61,673 nucleotides of DNA from Azospirillum sp. TSO22-1 (lineage in GTDB: Bacteria; Pseudomonadota; Alphaproteobacteria; Azospirillales; Azospirillaceae). Made by a program: the position numbers and the translations under genes. Shown in pieces: positions 46,155-54,115 of this stretch (its first letter is position 1; the number at the start of each line of letters is the position of its first letter). Location: the NCBI RefSeq assembly GCF_003116015.1, contig NZ_LGQZ01000037.1, forward strand, positions 1 through 61,673. Reading direction: 5' to 3'. Under the pieces are notes generated by a model. The model had not been told where the DNA came from, made no database searches, and saw nothing but the letters and a program-made list of their open reading frames with translations.

Positions 46155-47276
46155 TCACCCCAGCAACCGCTTTTCCATGGCTGCCATCGCCTTGTGGTGA
46201 TCCTCGGACGGGAAGAGCTTGCCGTACCGCTCCATCGTCTGCCGGTAGTCCTTGTGGCCGGCGAACTCCATCACTGCCTTGACGCTGAACCCCTGGTCGA
46301 TCCAGGCCGACACGGCGAAGTGCCGCAGATCGTGCCAGCGCATCTTGATCCCCAGCTTCCGGCACAGCGGCTTGAACCACCGGGAGTGCACGTTGGTGTG
46401 GGCGATGATGCCGCCGGCCTTGGTCGGGAACACCAAGTTCAGATCCGACTTCCGGCATTGAAGCTTCCACCGCTTCAGCGTGTTGACGATCAACGGGCCA
46501 ATGGGAACGTCGCGGTTGCCTGCCTCGCTCTTGGTCTCGCCCATGGCGTTGAAGATGTCGGCACGCTCCCGAACCCGGATGTAACCCGCCTCCAGGTCCA
46601 CATTCTCCCAGCGAAGCCCGCGCTGTTCAGAGGCGCGCAGCCCGGCCAGCGCCGCGACGATTAGATAGGTGCGGAACTCATCACCCTCCGCGGCGTCAAT
46701 GAGGCGCTTCACGTTCTCCTTGAGCGACCGCGCCGCCTCCTTCGTCATGGCGCCGCTGGCGCGGCTCTGGCGCTTCACCTCGACGCCTTCGAGTGGGTTG
46801 GTGAAGATGAGTTCGTTCGAGCGTGCGTGCTTCAGGACGAAGCCGAGGATGATGAGGATGCGCCGGGTACGGGTGACGGATCGGCCGCCGGCCAAGAGGC
46901 GGTCACGGAAGGCGTTGACGTGCTTCGCCTTCAACTCGGCCAGCTTCATGCCGCCGATGCCGATTTCCGGTTCGAGGATGTGCAGGCGGATCGCGCCCTC
47001 ATAGTTGCGGTAGGTGGCGCGCTCCATCTCCTGGCCGGTGTCCCGGCGAACCGTTAGGTGCTCAAGGTACTGCCGGCACGCCTCCTCCACCGTGATCGAG
47101 TCGGCCGCGTGAATGTAGGTGCCATTGGCGATGGCGGCCCGAACCTGGGTTTCGAAGCCGACCGCTTCCTTCTTTGTCTCGAACTGCTTCGACCGGCGCT
47201 TTCCGGCCTGATCCTTGTAGTCCACCTGCCAGCGGGTTTCGCCGCTGGGCAGGGTGCGCTTGCGGACTGATGCCAT
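46155..47276 (-). CDS. int: Tyrosine recombinase/phage integrase
   Basis: The 373-residue product has three parts: an N-terminal AP2/arm-binding type region (about 1-55, TLPSGETRWQVDYKDQAGKRR), a core-binding SAM-like domain (about 60-160), and the catalytic domain with Arg214 (AGLRASEQRG), His315 and Arg318 (WHDLRHF), His341 (GHKD) and nucleophile Tyr351 (ERYGKLF). All catalytic residues are present, so it is likely active. It should integrate and excise the element to its right. It is transcribed outward, as usual for integrases at element ends. Confidence 0.95.
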   Translation of the reverse strand: MASVRKRTLPSGETRWQVDYKDQAGKRRSKQFETKKEAVGFETQVRAAIANGTYIHAADSITVEEACRQYLEHLTVRRDTGQEMERATYRNYEGAIRLHILEPEIGIGGMKLAELKAKHVNAFRDRLLAGGRSVTRTRRILIILGFVLKHARSNELIFTNPLEGVEVKRQSRASGAMTKEAARSLKENVKRLIDAAEGDEFRTYLIVAALAGLRASEQRGLRWENVDLEAGYIRVRERADIFNAMGETKSEAGNRDVPIGPLIVNTLKRWKLQCRKSDLNLVFPTKAGGIIAHTNVHSRWFKPLCRKLGIKMRWHDLRHFAVSAWIDQGFSVKAVMEFAGHKDYRQTMERYGKLFPSEDHHKAMAAMEKRLLG

Positions 47277-47303
47277 GCTGCGCCTCCCATTGCCGTAATG
47301 CGT

Positions 47304-47329
47304 GGTAACGGATAGGAATGTACGTTACC
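47304..47329. promoter_or_regulatory. Dyad GGTAACG-N12-CGTTACC upstream of the integrase gene
   Basis: Perfect 7-base arms at 47304-47310 and 47323-47329 are separated by 12 bases. The site is 28-53 bases before the integrase start, in the region between the divergent integrase and regulator genes. The dyad layout fits an operator for a dimeric repressor or an excisionase site; the protein is unknown. Confidence 0.5.
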
Positions 47330-47330
47330 T

Positions 47331-47370
47331 GCGCTGAAGGGCGCAAGTTTTATCTTGCGCCGCGCAGCGC
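47331..47370. promoter_or_regulatory. 40-bp nested dyad between integrase and regulator genes
   Basis: The inner arms GGCGCAAG (47340-47347) and CTTGCGCC (47354-47361) flank TTTTAT. The outer arms GCGCTG (47331-47336) and CAGCGC (47365-47370) continue the symmetry with 3-base gaps on both sides. It lies 35-74 bases before the regulator ATG at 47405. It is a strong candidate operator for the divergent MerR-like protein, or an RNA hairpin in its leader. Confidence 0.55.
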
Positions 47371-47404
47371 ATGTTTATAGGTTGGAGCCTGTGGAGTGGA
47401 TGGA

Positions 47405-48208
47405 ATGACCCAGAAACGAACGTTCACAGACGAGCAGGTTATGGACGCCTGTGAGATCAGCCAGGAAAATCTCCGAAAGCTGATCCAATGGGGTGCAGTC
47501 CGACCAGTACAGTCAGGTGGCGGACGTGGAAAGGTACGCTTGTGGGATTTTAATCAGGCGAACCGTATCAGCGTCACGGCACAGCTTTTCAATGCGGGGC
47601 TTAGTCTTCGCATGGCCCATACGCTTGCTTACGCCCTGCCGCTTGATGACATGCTGATGTTTTATGACGTGGATCTTTGGGAGGAGCTTGGGAAACGTGA
47701 CGACCCAGATTTCGCCGAACTGATGCACCCGGACGCCGGGGCCTTTGAATATTACTGGCGTCGCATTGGGCATGTGGTGATCGCAAAGGGAGGATTTGTT
47801 TATACGGACGCGCTTGCTCAGTCACCGACCGTTTTTGGATACATCGATCGCTCAACGAATACCTATGTCACTTACAAGGACCCCTCCCAATTCTACTGGG
47901 GAATGTACGCCAGCAATGTTGATGGCGCGCCCCGTAGAGTGGGGGTGTCGGATATCGACCCCAAGACGCTAGCTCTCAAAGTCGTATCTAAGGAAGAGTG
48001 GAAAAAAATTGAAGCAGATAACGGAAAGCCGCGCTACATGCTTAGTGTCCCTAGCGACTTTCCATCTTACTTCCAAATAATCGCGCTCTACATGGGGCTT
48101 TCGGTGACGTTCCGAAAGCTGCTGGGGCTACCGGTGGAGCGCAGTGAGAACTACCAGGATGATCCCGACAAATATGATGAGGAAGACTATGAGCCAGGGC
48201 CAACATAG
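47405..48208 (+). CDS. Element regulator: MerR-like HTH fused to an unknown C-terminal domain
   Basis: The product has 267 residues. Residues about 6-75 (FTDEQVMDACEISQENLRKL.QWGAVRPV..GGR.KVRLWDF..A....V.AQLF..GLSLRMAHTLA) read as a MerR-type winged HTH with the short dimer helix. The remaining 190 residues, with many aromatic residues (YYWRRIGHVVIA, YIDRSTNTYVTYKDPSQFYWGMY), match nothing I know and may sense a ligand or helper protein. Codon use is less GC-rich than the host. ATG at 47405 follows GGAG. Divergent from the integrase, where a lysogeny repressor would sit. Confidence 0.7.
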   Translation: MTQKRTFTDEQVMDACEISQENLRKLIQWGAVRPVQSGGGRGKVRLWDFNQANRISVTAQLFNAGLSLRMAHTLAYALPLDDMLMFYDVDLWEELGKRDDPDFAELMHPDAGAFEYYWRRIGHVVIAKGGFVYTDALAQSPTVFGYIDRSTNTYVTYKDPSQFYWGMYASNVDGAPRRVGVSDIDPKTLALKVVSKEEWKKIEADNGKPRYMLSVPSDFPSYFQIIALYMGLSVTFRKLLGLPVERSENYQDDPDKYDEEDYEPGPT

Positions 48209-48437
48209 CATCGGCGACAGCGCAAATGGTCGGGGTGGAAAGCCCCACGGCGAAGCGCTGGCTGACGATATGCTTGAAGGCGCCGAGCAAATCGGTGCCT
48301 TCATGGGGCTGAAGCCCCGACAGGTCTACCACCTGCAAGACAAGCTCCCGGTGTTCCAGATCGGCGCAAAGCTCTTCGCCCGGAAGAGCACCATCGTGCG
48401 TTGGATTGCCGAGCAGGAGGGGAGGGCCGCGCAATGA
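48189..48437 (+). CDS. Small helix-turn-helix DNA-binding protein (excisionase/AlpA-like)
   Basis: The product has 82 residues. The region about 30-75 (GAEQIGAFMGLKPRQVYHL, then PVFQIGAKLFARKSTIVRWI) is an excisionase/AlpA/Nu1-type winged HTH. It overlaps the end of the regulator gene by 20 bases and its stop overlaps the next start (ATGA). AlpA-like proteins activate excision and replication in phage-inducible islands; a DNA-packaging (Nu1-like) role is less likely because a small terminase gene is present later. Confidence 0.7.
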   Translation: MSQGQHSIGDSANGRGGKPHGEALADDMLEGAEQIGAFMGLKPRQVYHLQDKLPVFQIGAKLFARKSTIVRWIAEQEGRAAQ

Positions 48438-48619
48438 CGGCTGTCCCCGATGTGATTGTTGCCGTTCTGCCCGATGGCGCGCACCGAGTAGTGAAGGGCC
48501 GGGCCGAGCTGGAACGCATCATCGCTAGCGGCCGGGCCGAGCGGCACCGCGTCGAGTTCGTCAACGTGGCGAGCGACGCGGAGGCCGACGAACTGCTGCG
48601 CCGGCACGGCTCGCACTGA
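48434..48619 (+). CDS. Small element protein of unknown function
   Basis: The 61-residue product (VPDVIVAVLPDGAHRVVKGRAELERIIASGR...) consists of a short beta pair and a helix. The ATG overlaps the stop of the upstream HTH gene by four bases, so it is translated from the same mRNA. No family recognised; too short for a reliable guess. Confidence 0.55.
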   Translation: MTAVPDVIVAVLPDGAHRVVKGRAELERIIASGRAERHRVEFVNVASDAEADELLRRHGSH

Positions 48620-48628
48620 GGGGCACCG

Positions 48629-49690
48629 ATGCCGAAGAAGGTCCGCCACGGCAGAGCCAACGCGACCGGCCGGAATGAAACCGTCCGGTTCGTGGCACTG
48701 CACCACTACATGCTCAAGTGCCCAGCCTGGGAGACGATGAGCGGCACGTCGATGAAGATCCTCATCGAGGTGTGGAAGCGACACAACGGCATCAACAACG
48801 GCGAGATCGTGTTCGGCACCCGCGAGGCCGAGCGGCTGGGCATCGGGAAATCCCAGACGGCGGTTGCGCTGGCCGACCTACAGCAGCGCGGCTTTCTGAA
48901 GGTGGCGCGCAATTCGACGTTCACGCTGAAGACCAAGGAGGCGCGGACCTGGATCCTGACCATGGAGCGCTACCAAGACCAGCCGGCGACGAAGGATTTC
49001 ATGCGGTGGGAGCGACCTGAGGACGAGGCGCCGAAAATCAAAACACGGTCCGGTGTAGCGGACACACAGTCCGGTGTACCGGACCGTGGGCACCGACGCG
49101 CAACGAAATTGCCCGGATTGGTCCGGTGTACCGGACCGTCAGAGGCCGAAACAGCGCCTTCTCGGTCCGGCCTACCGGACACTTCTATATACCATGGGGG
49201 TGGCGATGAAGACGGCGTTGCGGCTGACATCGCAGCGGCTGCCGATACCATCGTCGCCAAGCCCAAATGTGAAAATGGTAGGTTGGTAGGTGGTGCGCCC
49301 GAAAGGGCGCAATGGACCCGCGCCGATAGGCGTGGGCACGTAGACCCCGCATCGACCACCATCGCCGCCGCCTCCGCCCGAGCTGCTATGCGTGGGCAAT
49401 CTGACGCGGCGCCGGCCGTCATCGCCGATCCGCGCCAGATCGACCTAGAAGAGATCATCGCGGCCAAGAGCGGGCGGCCGACCTCAACCGAGCCCCCGCC
49501 CATTGATCGTCTGCGCGCCGATCTTGCCGAGCATGTGAGCAAGTCGCCGCCGGGCGAATTGAAGCGGCTCGCTGAGCGCGTTGGCTTGAGCCGGCCGCAG
49601 CTCTCGAACTTCAAGAGCGGCACCTTCGGACTGAACCCGACCGCCGCCGCCGTCCTGCGTCAGATCCTAGACGAGACGAGGGCCGCATGA
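48629..49690 (+). CDS. Replication-initiator-like protein with internal iterons
   Basis: The product has 353 residues. The N-terminal 20-110 (FVALHHYMLKCPAWETMS..S.KILIEVWKRHNG.NNGEIVFGTREAERLGI.K.....L..L..RGFLKVARN) is a winged-helix fold typical of phage replication or primosome-loading proteins. A long low-complexity middle follows. The C-terminus (about 300-350) has an XRE-like HTH (LKRLAERVGLSRPQLSNFKSG). The middle is encoded over four 16-bp dyads at 49048-49180, as lambda O encodes its own origin. Function is inferred; there is no helicase or polymerase gene nearby. Confidence 0.65.
   Translation: MPKKVRHGRANATGRNETVRFVALHHYMLKCPAWETMSGTSMKILIEVWKRHNGINNGEIVFGTREAERLGIGKSQTAVALADLQQRGFLKVARNSTFTLKTKEARTWILTMERYQDQPATKDFMRWERPEDEAPKIKTRSGVADTQSGVPDRGHRRATKLPGLVRCTGPSEAETAPSRSGLPDTSIYHGGGDEDGVAADIAAAADTIVAKPKCENGRLVGGAPERAQWTRADRRGHVDPASTTIAAASARAAMRGQSDAAPAVIADPRQIDLEEIIAAKSGRPTSTEPPPIDRLRADLAEHVSKSPPGELKRLAERVGLSRPQLSNFKSGTFGLNPTAAAVLRQILDETRAA
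49048..49180. repeat. Four dyad iterons inside the replication-type gene, candidate origin
   Basis: Copies of the 16-base dyad GTCCGGTGTACCGGAC lie at 49048-49063 (two central-arm differences), 49069-49084 (exact), 49121-49136 (exact) and 49165-49180 (GT to CC in the centre). Start-to-start distances are 21, 52 and 44 bases. The short AT-rich run CTTCTATATACC follows directly at 49182-49193. Multiple dyads of this size within an initiator gene are the layout of lambda-type origins. Confidence 0.75.
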
Positions 49691-49887
49691 TCCGGCGCAC
49701 CCAACCCAAGTCCACAGAACCGGGCGACGCCATCCCGGCGCAGCCCAAGGGGAAGCTGGTGATCGGCTGCTTCAAGATGGCCGCCACCAGTGCCATGCCC
49801 GGCCAACGACCGAAGCCGCGCAGGAAGCCGCGCCGCAGTGGCGCGCATCAACTCGACCTTTTCACCAACCAACCTGGAGACGAGTGA
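49687..49887 (+). CDS. Small basic element protein
   Basis: The 66-residue product is Lys/Arg/Pro-rich, with KPRRKPRRSGAHQLDLF near the end. The ending QLDLF is the pentapeptide form of the sliding-clamp binding motif (QL.LF), so it may bind the host DNA clamp; this is an inference from five residues. The ATG overlaps the stop of the replication-type gene (ATGA). No family recognised. Confidence 0.5.
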   Translation: MIRRTQPKSTEPGDAIPAQPKGKLVIGCFKMAATSAMPGQRPKPRRKPRRSGAHQLDLFTNQPGDE

Positions 49888-50177
49888 TGTCCGAGTACGA
49901 AGACAAGATGAACGCCCTTGCCCTGAAGCTGCTGGCCGTCGCGCTGGAGGGCGAGCCGACACCCGAGCCGGCTATCCTGGTCACTTACAGCGAGCTTGCC
50001 CGCGCCGCGGTGGACGACGCCAGCACCGACGCAGCTATGGGTGTGGGCCTGCTGGCCGCATCGCCCGGTCCCATCGGGATGGACGCCCGTGTCGAGCGCT
50101 TCAAGTCCATCGTCGCCGAACTGGAGGCCAAGCAAAGGAGCTTCTGGGACAACGGCGGCGGGATCGCCGTCCTGTAG
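49887..50177 (+). CDS. Element protein of unknown function
   Basis: The 96-residue product is helical and acidic (DKMNALALKLLAVALEGEPTPEPAILVTYSELARAAVDDA...). The ATG at 49887 follows GGAGA at good spacing and touches the stop of the upstream gene. It sits in the stretch between replication and head genes where phages and islands keep regulators or accessory genes. I do not recognise it. Confidence 0.55.
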   Translation: MSEYEDKMNALALKLLAVALEGEPTPEPAILVTYSELARAAVDDASTDAAMGVGLLAASPGPIGMDARVERFKSIVAELEAKQRSFWDNGGGIAVL

Positions 50178-50188
50178 GTGGGCGGCCC

Positions 50189-50629
50189 ATGCAGGCCATT
50201 GACCGTCTGAAGCGGGTGGCGGCCGGCGAGGCGTCGGCGGATGACCTGACATGGTTGTCCGCCCGTCTGGGCTCTTACCTGCGCAATCCGCAGCGCGGTC
50301 TCGAGCACGCCCTGTGGCTCGACTGCGCACCAGGGGAACCGCCATGGTGGCGGGTGGAGCGTCAGCGCCTTCGTGACGGGCTGATCCTCCGCCTCTGGCG
50401 GGAGCGGTTCCCCGACCTCCCCGCTTGGGAGGCGGCCGAGCAGATCATCACCGTACAGCAACGGTATGCTGCCGCCACGTGGAAGCTTCAGCGAGAGCAG
50501 CCGATCCCGCCAGAAGATCCGACCGCCGCTCTACTATGGCGAGCGATGAAGTTGGGCGTTCGCTTTCCGACAAGCCGCCGCAGGATATTCGAGATCCTGA
50601 AGACTGCGGATCGAGATGCGCTTTACTGA
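50189..50629 (+). CDS. Element protein of unknown function before the head module
   Basis: The 146-residue product is helical (AIDRLKRVAAGEASADDLTWLSARLGSYLRNPQRGLEHAL), with many Trp and Arg residues (W..E...RDGLILRLWRERFPDLPAWEAAEQI). Position just before the portal gene is where late-gene activators often lie, but I see no known motif. ATG at 50189 is 11 bases after the previous stop. A 76-base gap with no gene then precedes the portal gene and may hold its promoter. Confidence 0.55.
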   Translation: MQAIDRLKRVAAGEASADDLTWLSARLGSYLRNPQRGLEHALWLDCAPGEPPWWRVERQRLRDGLILRLWRERFPDLPAWEAAEQIITVQQRYAAATWKLQREQPIPPEDPTAALLWRAMKLGVRFPTSRRRIFEILKTADRDALY

Positions 50630-50705
50630 CAAATAATGCGTCTTTCTCTTTCAGTAACCGCCCGTCAAGGTCAAGGCTGAATTATAGCCATACCGGACGG
50701 GCGGC

Positions 50706-51965
50706 GTGTGGAAGTTAGGCAAGGGCAAGAAAGGCGCGGTTGAGCAGCGTAGCGAAAGCTACGACCTGACCGACCCCTATGTTGCGTTCATCCTTGGCGG
50801 CATGGGTCCGACTGTTGCCGGCGAGAACGTCACCCCTGATAGCGCGCTGCGGTGCTCTGCCGCCTTCGCCTGCATTCGCATCGTGGGTGAAACGCTGGCG
50901 CAGCTCACCCCGCACCTGTACCGCAAGAAGGGTGACGACGACCGCGAGCGCGCCACGGACCACCCCGCCTACAAGCTGGTAGCCAAGGCCGCCAACCCAT
51001 GGACCCCGGCCAGCGAATTCCGGCTGATCGTCGGAACGCACTTCGCCAGCGTCGGCAACGGCTATGCCTTCATCGGGCGGGACGGGGGTGGCCGGCCGGC
51101 CGAGCTGATCCCGCTGGACGCCCGGTTGGTCGCGGTGAAGCAAGACCCGCTCACGCTGGAGCCGATCTATACCGTCACCACCCCGGACGGGCAGACGAGG
51201 GACTACAGCCGGGCTGATATTTTCCACGTCCGCGGCGTCGGGCTGGACGTTTACAAGGGCGCCTCCACCGTCTCGCTGGCACGGGAGGCCATCGGCCTTG
51301 CCCTGACCCTGGAGAAGCATTGCGCTGGGCTGTTCGGGCGCGGCGCAAAGCCGAGCGGCATCCTGAAGCACGCCAAGACCATGAGCGACAAGGTGTTCGC
51401 TCGCATCAGCGGCAGCTTCAGCAAGTGGTATACCGGCGGCGCCAACGCCGGCAAGACGATGATCTTGGAGGACGGCACCGAGTTCCAGCAACTTCAGCTT
51501 TCCTCTGTGGACTCGCAGACGTTGGAGATGCGCCGGTTCCAGATCGCGGAGATTTCCCGGTACTGGCGCATCCCGCTCCACATGCTGAACGACTTGGAGC
51601 GGGCCACGCACAACAATGCGGAGGCGATGGGGCAACAGTTCCTCACCTTCTGCATCCTGCCCATTCTCAAGTTGTGGTGCGACGCGCTGGCGATTTCGCT
51701 GCTGACCGAAGACGAGCGCGAAACGCACTACTTTGAATTCTTGGTCGATGACCTCGCCCGCGCCGAGATCCTGAAGCGCTTCGAGGCGTACGGTAAGGCG
51801 ATCGACTCCGGTGTGCTGAACCCGAACGAGGCCCGCGCGATGGAGAACCGCCCCGGCTATGAGGGCGGTGAAGTCTACGGGCGCTCGCTCAACTACACCC
51901 CCGCCTCCGACTTCAACAACGCCAGCGACCCCAGCCGAACGGACGCTGCGGGAGGTGACGCATGA
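50706..51965 (+). CDS. Phage portal protein, HK97 family
   Basis: The 419-residue product starts with GTG and has the HK97-type portal core: ALRCSAAFACIRIVGETLAQL at about 48-68, HP.Y......NPW.T..EF....G..F...GNGYAFI, and the C-terminal FQI.EI.R.WRIPLHML.DLERATHNN.E. It forms the dodecameric ring through which DNA enters the head. First gene of the head module; it overlaps the protease gene by four bases (ATGA). The terminase genes, usually upstream of portal, are placed after the capsid genes here. Confidence 0.94.
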   Translation: MWKLGKGKKGAVEQRSESYDLTDPYVAFILGGMGPTVAGENVTPDSALRCSAAFACIRIVGETLAQLTPHLYRKKGDDDRERATDHPAYKLVAKAANPWTPASEFRLIVGTHFASVGNGYAFIGRDGGGRPAELIPLDARLVAVKQDPLTLEPIYTVTTPDGQTRDYSRADIFHVRGVGLDVYKGASTVSLAREAIGLALTLEKHCAGLFGRGAKPSGILKHAKTMSDKVFARISGSFSKWYTGGANAGKTMILEDGTEFQQLQLSSVDSQTLEMRRFQIAEISRYWRIPLHMLNDLERATHNNAEAMGQQFLTFCILPILKLWCDALAISLLTEDERETHYFEFLVDDLARAEILKRFEAYGKAIDSGVLNPNEARAMENRPGYEGGEVYGRSLNYTPASDFNNASDPSRTDAAGGDA

Positions 51966-52504
51966 AGACGGGCTATCGCGCCGTAGAGGTTCGGTTCGCG
52001 CTGGACGAGACCGCCCCCGGTGTCTTCGAGGGCTACGGCAGCGTGTACGGCGTCTTGGACAGCTACAACACGGTGTTCATGCCGGGCGTGTTCGCCGCGT
52101 CCCTGACCGAGCACCGGGCGGCCGGCACTGTCCCCATGATGCTCTGGCAGCACTCCCCCTCCCGCGAGATCGGCGAATGGTTGGAGATCCGGGAAGACCC
52201 GCAAGGGCTGTTCGTCCGCGGGCGCATCGACCTCGAAGCACCAGGCGGAGCGAAGGCGCACCGGATGCTGAAGGGTGCCGAGGTGCGCGGGCTGTCGGTG
52301 GGGTTCCGCCGGCGCAAGACCTCGCTTCTGGCCGATGGGAGCACCGCCATCCTACAGGCCGACCTCATCGAGATTTCGCCCGTGCGGCGCCCCTCCAACC
52401 CGAGGGCGCGCGTCACGGACGTTCGCAGCGCAACCGCCAGCCCGACCGGGCTAGCCGAGCACATCCGCCGCTTTGCGGCAATCATTGGAGGACAGCATGC
52501 TTAA
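51962..52504 (+). CDS. HK97 family prohead protease
   Basis: The 180-residue product has catalytic residues of the U35/HK97 protease: His64 in LWQHSP (with E near 72, IGEW) and Ser112 in RGLSVGF. It cleaves the capsid N-terminal delta domain during head maturation. The ATG overlaps the portal stop and the 3' end overlaps the capsid start, so portal, protease and capsid are translated together. Length is normal. Confidence 0.93.
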   Translation: MKTGYRAVEVRFALDETAPGVFEGYGSVYGVLDSYNTVFMPGVFAASLTEHRAAGTVPMMLWQHSPSREIGEWLEIREDPQGLFVRGRIDLEAPGGAKAHRMLKGAEVRGLSVGFRRRKTSLLADGSTAILQADLIEISPVRRPSNPRARVTDVRSATASPTGLAEHIRRFAAIIGGQHA

Positions 52505-53669
52505 GGGTCTGAACGCCCGGTCGCGAGACTGGGAGGTGCGTGAGGAACAGGGAGACGAGAACGGCGGCGAGGGCCTGGACGAGATCCGCGCCGCGCTGGA
52601 GCAGTTCACCGGCAACGCCACGGGCCGGCTGGACAGCACCGAGGCCACCGTGACCGAGATCCGCGCCCGCATGGAGGCCATCGAGCGCGTGCTCCGCCGG
52701 CCCGGCTCGCAGGAGCAGCGGCAGGAGCGGCAGGGGCCGGCCCCGGAGACGCGCGCTTTCGAGGCGTTCATCCGCAACGGCCGAGAGTGCATGTCGGCGG
52801 ACGAGGTTCGTTCGCTGCTGGCGTCGGACGACACCAAGGGCGGCGCCCTGGCCCCCGGCGAGTTCATCGCCGAGCTTCAGCGCAACGTGGTGCTGTTCAG
52901 CCCGGTCCGCGCCGTCGCCAACGTCCGCGGCATCGGCTCCGGCTCCGCCACCATGCCGAAGCGCACGGGCGGCATGACGGCTTCGTGGGTGGGTGACACC
53001 GAGGACCGGCCCGAGACCACCGTCACCTTCGGTGCCGCCACCTACGACGTTGCCGAACTGGCCGCCTGGGTGGATGTGCCGTTCAGTCTGCTGGAGGACT
53101 CGGCCTTCGACATCAACGCCCTGTTGGCGTTCGAGTTCGCGGAGGAGTTCGGCAGCAAGGAAGGCGCCGCCTTCGTCACCGGCAACGGCACCAAGAAGCC
53201 GCTGGGCTTCATGTCGGATACCGGCCTGAGCTTCACCACCAGCGGGCACGCCTCGCAGGTTACGGCGGATGGTCTGATCGACCTGTACCACGCCGTGCCC
53301 ACGCCCTACCGCGCCAATGCCGTGTGGATGATGAACTCGACCACCATCGGCACCGTGCGCAAGCTGAAGGACGGCAACGGCCAGTACCTTCTCGCCACCA
53401 CCGGCCTTGCCGGCTCCATGGCGACCACGATCCTGGGACGCCCGGTGATCGAGGCCCCGGACATGCCCGACGTTGGCGCGGGTGCGTACCCCATCGTCTT
53501 CGGCGACTTCTCCGCCGGCTACCGCATCTTCGACCGCATCCCGCTGGCCCTGACGCGCGACCCGTTCACGCAGGCCACCAAGGGCATGTGCCGTTTCCAT
53601 GGCCGCCGCCGTGTGGCTGGTGGCGTCGGCAAGGCCGAGGCTATCCGCAAGCTCAAGATCGCGGCGTAA
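52497..53669 (+). CDS. Phage major capsid protein, HK97 family
   Basis: The 390-residue product has an N-terminal coiled-coil delta domain (about 1-85; EIRAALEQFTGNATGRLD....IRARMEAIERVL), a spacer where the protease should cut near residue 90-105, then the HK97 fold with KGGALAPGEF..ELQRN, G..G.G.ATMPKRTGGM.ASW.GD....P and WVDVP.SLLEDSAFDI. It builds the icosahedral head. The start ATG at 52497 has GGAGGACAGC just before it. Confidence 0.94.
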   Translation: MLKGLNARSRDWEVREEQGDENGGEGLDEIRAALEQFTGNATGRLDSTEATVTEIRARMEAIERVLRRPGSQEQRQERQGPAPETRAFEAFIRNGRECMSADEVRSLLASDDTKGGALAPGEFIAELQRNVVLFSPVRAVANVRGIGSGSATMPKRTGGMTASWVGDTEDRPETTVTFGAATYDVAELAAWVDVPFSLLEDSAFDINALLAFEFAEEFGSKEGAAFVTGNGTKKPLGFMSDTGLSFTTSGHASQVTADGLIDLYHAVPTPYRANAVWMMNSTTIGTVRKLKDGNGQYLLATTGLAGSMATTILGRPVIEAPDMPDVGAGAYPIVFGDFSAGYRIFDRIPLALTRDPFTQATKGMCRFHGRRRVAGGVGKAEAIRKLKIAA

Positions 53670-53682
53670 GGAGGCCCCGACC

Positions 53683-54105
53683 ATGCGCGACCTGATGAAC
53701 CACATCCACCCCATCCCGGCTATCGCCCCGGTGGTGGTGACCGACAACACGGCGCAGGTGTCCGCCATCATCGACACGCTGGGCTATGGCTCGCTGACCT
53801 TCGTCATCGCCACCGGCACGCTGTCCGACGCGGACGCGACCGTGACGGCGCTGGTGGAGGACGGCGACGCCTCCAACCTGTCCGACGCCGCCGCGGTGGC
53901 CGATGCGCAGCTTCTCGGCACGGAGGCGCTGGCGAGCTTCACCTACGCCGACGACGGCGAGACGCGGAAGATCGGGTACATCGGCTTCAAGCGCTATGTG
54001 CGCCTGACCCTGACCCCGAGCGGCAACACCGGCAACATCCCGGTCTCGGCCGTGGCGATCCTGGGGCACCCGCGCTCCATGCCCACCAGCAACCCGCCGG
54101 TTTGA
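53683..54105 (+). CDS. Putative head-associated protein of unknown function
   Basis: The 140-residue product is predicted mostly beta (APVVVTDNTAQVSAIID.LGYGSLTFVIATGTL....ATVTALVEDGD) with a repetitive Ala/Asp content. It lies directly between capsid and connector genes, where decoration or head-stabilising proteins occur, but I do not recognise the family. The ATG at 53683 has AAGGAGG at good spacing, a strong translation start that suggests high expression. Confidence 0.65.
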   Translation: MRDLMNHIHPIPAIAPVVVTDNTAQVSAIIDTLGYGSLTFVIATGTLSDADATVTALVEDGDASNLSDAAAVADAQLLGTEALASFTYADDGETRKIGYIGFKRYVRLTLTPSGNTGNIPVSAVAILGHPRSMPTSNPPV

Positions 54106-54115
54106 GGGTAGGCCC

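Noticed and set aside
49048..49180. Reading of the four repeats as a small CRISPR array
   Set aside because: Repeats are only 16 bases, spacing is uneven (21, 52, 44), they lie inside a coding frame and no cas gene is present.
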